In this document: in pieces, positions 19,262 through 20,731 of the stretch | Layout: every line of letters begins with the position of its first letter | Numbering within the stretch: the stretch's first letter is position 1 | Virus record (IMG/VR): IMGVR_UViG_3300032238_000969 | Coordinates: 1-20,731 of that record | DNA length: 20,731 bases | Reading direction: 5' to 3' (one strand) | Origin: a virus | Translations under genes and position numbers: made by a program | Notes under the pieces: model-generated | The model's database searches: none | What the model was told of the DNA's origin: nothing | What the model saw: only the letters and a program-made list of their open reading frames with translations

Positions 19262-19449
19262 TTTGTGTGCCTCCTAAGGCTTGATGGGTTGGGTTGGTGC
19301 TCGGGCTTACGCCCTCAGAAGCCACCAGCAGGACGCTGGTGACCTCTGAGGACGCCACCACCGAAGTGGTGACGCTCCTGCCCATTTAACTCACGCACCT
19401 GCCGAGCAGTAGCAGGTGACGTGTCTCGGGGGAGTGATGCCCCTAGATC
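19262..19449 (-). ncRNA. Structured leader element D (RNA family copy 3)
   Basis: 188 nt without a gene, read in - sense. Box GGGGCAUCAC (19443-19434). Stem CACCUGC/GCAGGUG (19418-19396), extended across a bulged U. A 10-bp hairpin with UUCG tetraloop (19375-19352, two G-U pairs). A 16-bp helix CUCAGAGGUCACCAGC / GCUGGUGGCUUCUGAG (19350-19314, two G-U pairs). Then GGGC-GUAA-GCCC (19314-19303), GAGCACCAACCCAACCC (to 19286), and SD hairpin GCCU-UAGG-AGGC (19280-19269) before ATG 19261. No U-tract follows any stem, so it is not a simple terminator. It controls, or is carried upstream of, the SNF2 gene. Confidence 0.75.
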
Positions 19450-20172
19450 TCAGAGCGTGATGTCACGCTGAAGTATTTCTTTCGCCTCCTTGAGGCTGGG
19501 GTACCACCAGCCATTGTTAGAGGCGCAGGTCTGACCGTAGCCAGCAGACAACGAGCGGTCGTCGGTGAGGTCACGACAGCACGAGACGCAGAAGCGATGC
19601 AGACGACCAATGCGTGACGCCTCCTCCTGCGTGAGCAGAGCGCCGTACGCCTTGATCTTGGCGACGCCACCTTGCCAGTACTCAAGGTGCCCTGTGCCGT
19701 CCTCATCAATGATGAGACGACGTGAAGCAAGGCGCCCGTTCTGTGTGGTGTACGCAACAGCGATGGTGCCGTCTTCAAGGAGATAGGTCTTGCCACTCTC
19801 GACCTCAATGCTCGGAGCACTGACGTCAACTGTGACGCACTGACCAGCGCTGTGGAAGGTGCGCCAGCCTGCGCTGGTCTGCACTGCCCAGCCGTCGCCA
19901 GCCTCCACGTACGAGTTGCACAGGGTGCACTTGTTGCCGTATCGGTTGGCGATGACACGCCCCTCGGGAAGGTGTGCATGCTCGGACTTCTTGGAGCAAG
20001 GGATGCTCTTCAAAGCCTCAATGAGTTTGCTCGCACCTTGACCCGTGAGGGTGTTGATGGACTGTGTCTTGATGTACTCGTCAAGATCGGTGATCTCAAG
20101 TGCATCTAGGCGCTCCAGTAAAAGCGAGCGCACAAATGACTGTTGCTTGACGGTGATGGTTGATGCAGACAT
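19450..20172 (-). CDS. Zinc-ribbon protein, DUF6011-like C-terminus
   Basis: 240 aa from ATG at 20172 with GAGGAGGAAA upstream, one base after the previous stop. Residues 7-58 form a helical module (VKQQSFVRSLLLERLDALEI, LTGQGASKLIEALKSI) that I recall at the start of several phage zinc-ribbon proteins. A central region has Cys82-x2-Cys85 and Cys112, with GDGWAVQTSAGWRTFH. The C-terminus has RFC195-VSC198-CRDLTDDRSLSAGYGQTC216, the DUF6011-type pattern C-x2-C-GxxLTD-x-S-x3-GxGxxC. It may bind DNA or proteins through zinc sites; the role is not known. It lies upstream of the SNF2 gene, separated by leader D. Confidence 0.75.
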   Translation of the reverse strand: MSASTITVKQQSFVRSLLLERLDALEITDLDEYIKTQSINTLTGQGASKLIEALKSIPCSKKSEHAHLPEGRVIANRYGNKCTLCNSYVEAGDGWAVQTSAGWRTFHSAGQCVTVDVSAPSIEVESGKTYLLEDGTIAVAYTTQNGRLASRRLIIDEDGTGHLEYWQGGVAKIKAYGALLTQEEASRIGRLHRFCVSCCRDLTDDRSLSAGYGQTCASNNGWWYPSLKEAKEILQRDITL

Positions 20173-20173
20173 T

Positions 20174-20695
20174 TTAAATTTCCTCCTCTAATCGGTATGT
20201 CTCAACTACTTCTATGACAACCTCATCTTGGTTGCCGTGTTCCTGTGGGTTGTTCTCCAGCCAGTAATCATTCTGACCACTGATGTCAGACTCGCCTGAG
20301 TGCCAGTGACAGTAATTGTTGACGTGGTTGTACTTGTCGTCCAACGACAACTGACTCCACTGCCATGGCAATTCTTTGGCAGTGAAGACGTCGTACTTGA
20401 GGTAGACGCACTCGGTGCCGTACGAGACTCTTGTGGTGGTTTCAATTTTTATTGATGTTGTGTACCTCGTAGGTGCTGGGACGACTGTCCATGTGCCGAC
20501 ACTAAACGGGTTGTACTTTTCGCTATTGGTATGCCGTTTTGCAAAAGCAAGAGCCTCCTCAAAACTGGCAAACCTCTTAGCAATATCTTGATGCGCTGTA
20601 GTGGAAACTCTCACCACAGCGTCTCCAGTATTGGCAAGATAAAAAGTGCCGTCGTGGCGTGTGCCTGTGAATACGAATTGAATGTTGTACTTCAT
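20174..20695 (-). CDS. Unknown acidic protein, 173 aa
   Basis: ATG at 20695 is preferred over ATG 20710 because GGAGGTC lies between them, correctly spaced for 20695. The N-terminus is beta-like (YNIQFVFTGTRHDGTFYLAN), followed by a helix (SFEEALAFAKRHTN), a strand-rich part (TTSIKIETTTRVSYGTECVYLKYDVF), and a polar, His/Asn-rich then acidic C-terminus (EVVIEVVETYRLEEEI). The ATTTAAA end also supplies the ribosome site context of the next gene. No family is recognised. Confidence 0.7.
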   Translation of the reverse strand: MKYNIQFVFTGTRHDGTFYLANTGDAVVRVSTTAHQDIAKRFASFEEALAFAKRHTNSEKYNPFSVGTWTVVPAPTRYTTSIKIETTTRVSYGTECVYLKYDVFTAKELPWQWSQLSLDDKYNHVNNYCHWHSGESDISGQNDYWLENNPQEHGNQDEVVIEVVETYRLEEEI

Positions 20696-20731
20696 GATGT
20701 TGACCTCCATTGGTCGGTTGGGTTGGTTATA
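20696..20731 (-). promoter_or_regulatory. CCAACCCAACC plus SD hairpin, GACC/GGUC (leader cut by window end)
   Basis: In - sense: TATAACCAACCCAACC (to 20716) then GACC-AAUGGA-GGUC (20715-20702) before ATG 20695. It is the same composite element as upstream of 13389, 14853, 16024, 17335, 17525 and 19261. Any larger leader lies beyond the window. Confidence 0.55.

Noticed and set aside
19262-19449. Tandem transcription terminators in leader D
   Set aside because: The strong stems are not followed by U-tracts, and the helix nearest the SNF2 start leads straight into the ribosome site.
13397-20726. CRISPR-like array from the recurring CCAAC elements
   Set aside because: Copies are kilobases apart, tied to gene starts and variable in the stem, with no regular spacers.

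Overview
The window looks like part of a tailed-phage (or prophage) genome from an actinobacterial host. Two WhiB-like regulators, a family essentially confined to Actinobacteria and their phages, support this. So do an Rpf-like peptidoglycan-cleaving protein, a DUF932 protein, a DUF6378-like protein and long runs of small, tightly packed genes with stop/start overlaps. No rRNA, tRNA, transposase, integrase or CRISPR array was seen. No capsid, portal, terminase or tail gene could be recognised with confidence.

Left arm, + strand, 1-9376. It opens with the end of a Cas4/RecB-like nuclease. Then come a coiled-coil partner, small proteins including a membrane peptide, and a Holliday-junction-resolvase-like PD-(D/E)XK nuclease (1131-1496): a DNA recombination and processing module. 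Next is a SpoVS-family protein and a run of ten short, disordered, often very basic proteins of unknown function (1829-5234). From 5279 to 9376 lie Cys-rich and HAD-like proteins, a large two-part conserved protein, a deoxyribonucleotidase, a DUF6378-like protein and a coiled-coil protein, which reads as a nucleotide-metabolism neighbourhood.

Middle, 9379-11259. A lone - strand gene (9379-9768) is divergent from a WhiB gene (9825-10238) that ends in a strong terminator. A secreted Rpf-like protein, a helix-turn-helix protein and a mini zinc-ribbon protein follow. A bidirectional terminator (11212-11259) separates the + genes from the - strand arm.

Right arm, - strand, 20731 down to 11258. 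Reading leftward: an unknown protein, a zinc-ribbon DUF6011-like protein, a SNF2 ATPase, about a dozen small acidic or zinc-ribbon proteins, a small two-helix membrane protein, DUF932, and a second WhiB next to the shared terminator.

The most striking signal is non-coding and confined to the right arm. At least seven start sites carry CCAAC-type repeats followed by a small hairpin that encloses the Shine-Dalgarno sequence, with stems that covary between sites (GUCC/GGAC, GACC/GGUC, GCCU/AGGC). Three of these are preceded by about 150-190 nt structured leaders. Two leaders, upstream of 16024 and of 19261, share an identical 10-nt box and a 16-bp helix whose inner arms differ completely yet still pair. 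Mismatches become G-U wobbles only in the - strand RNA. This looks like a repeated translational control system. It is comparable in concept to the start-associated sequences of cluster K mycobacteriophages but different in sequence.
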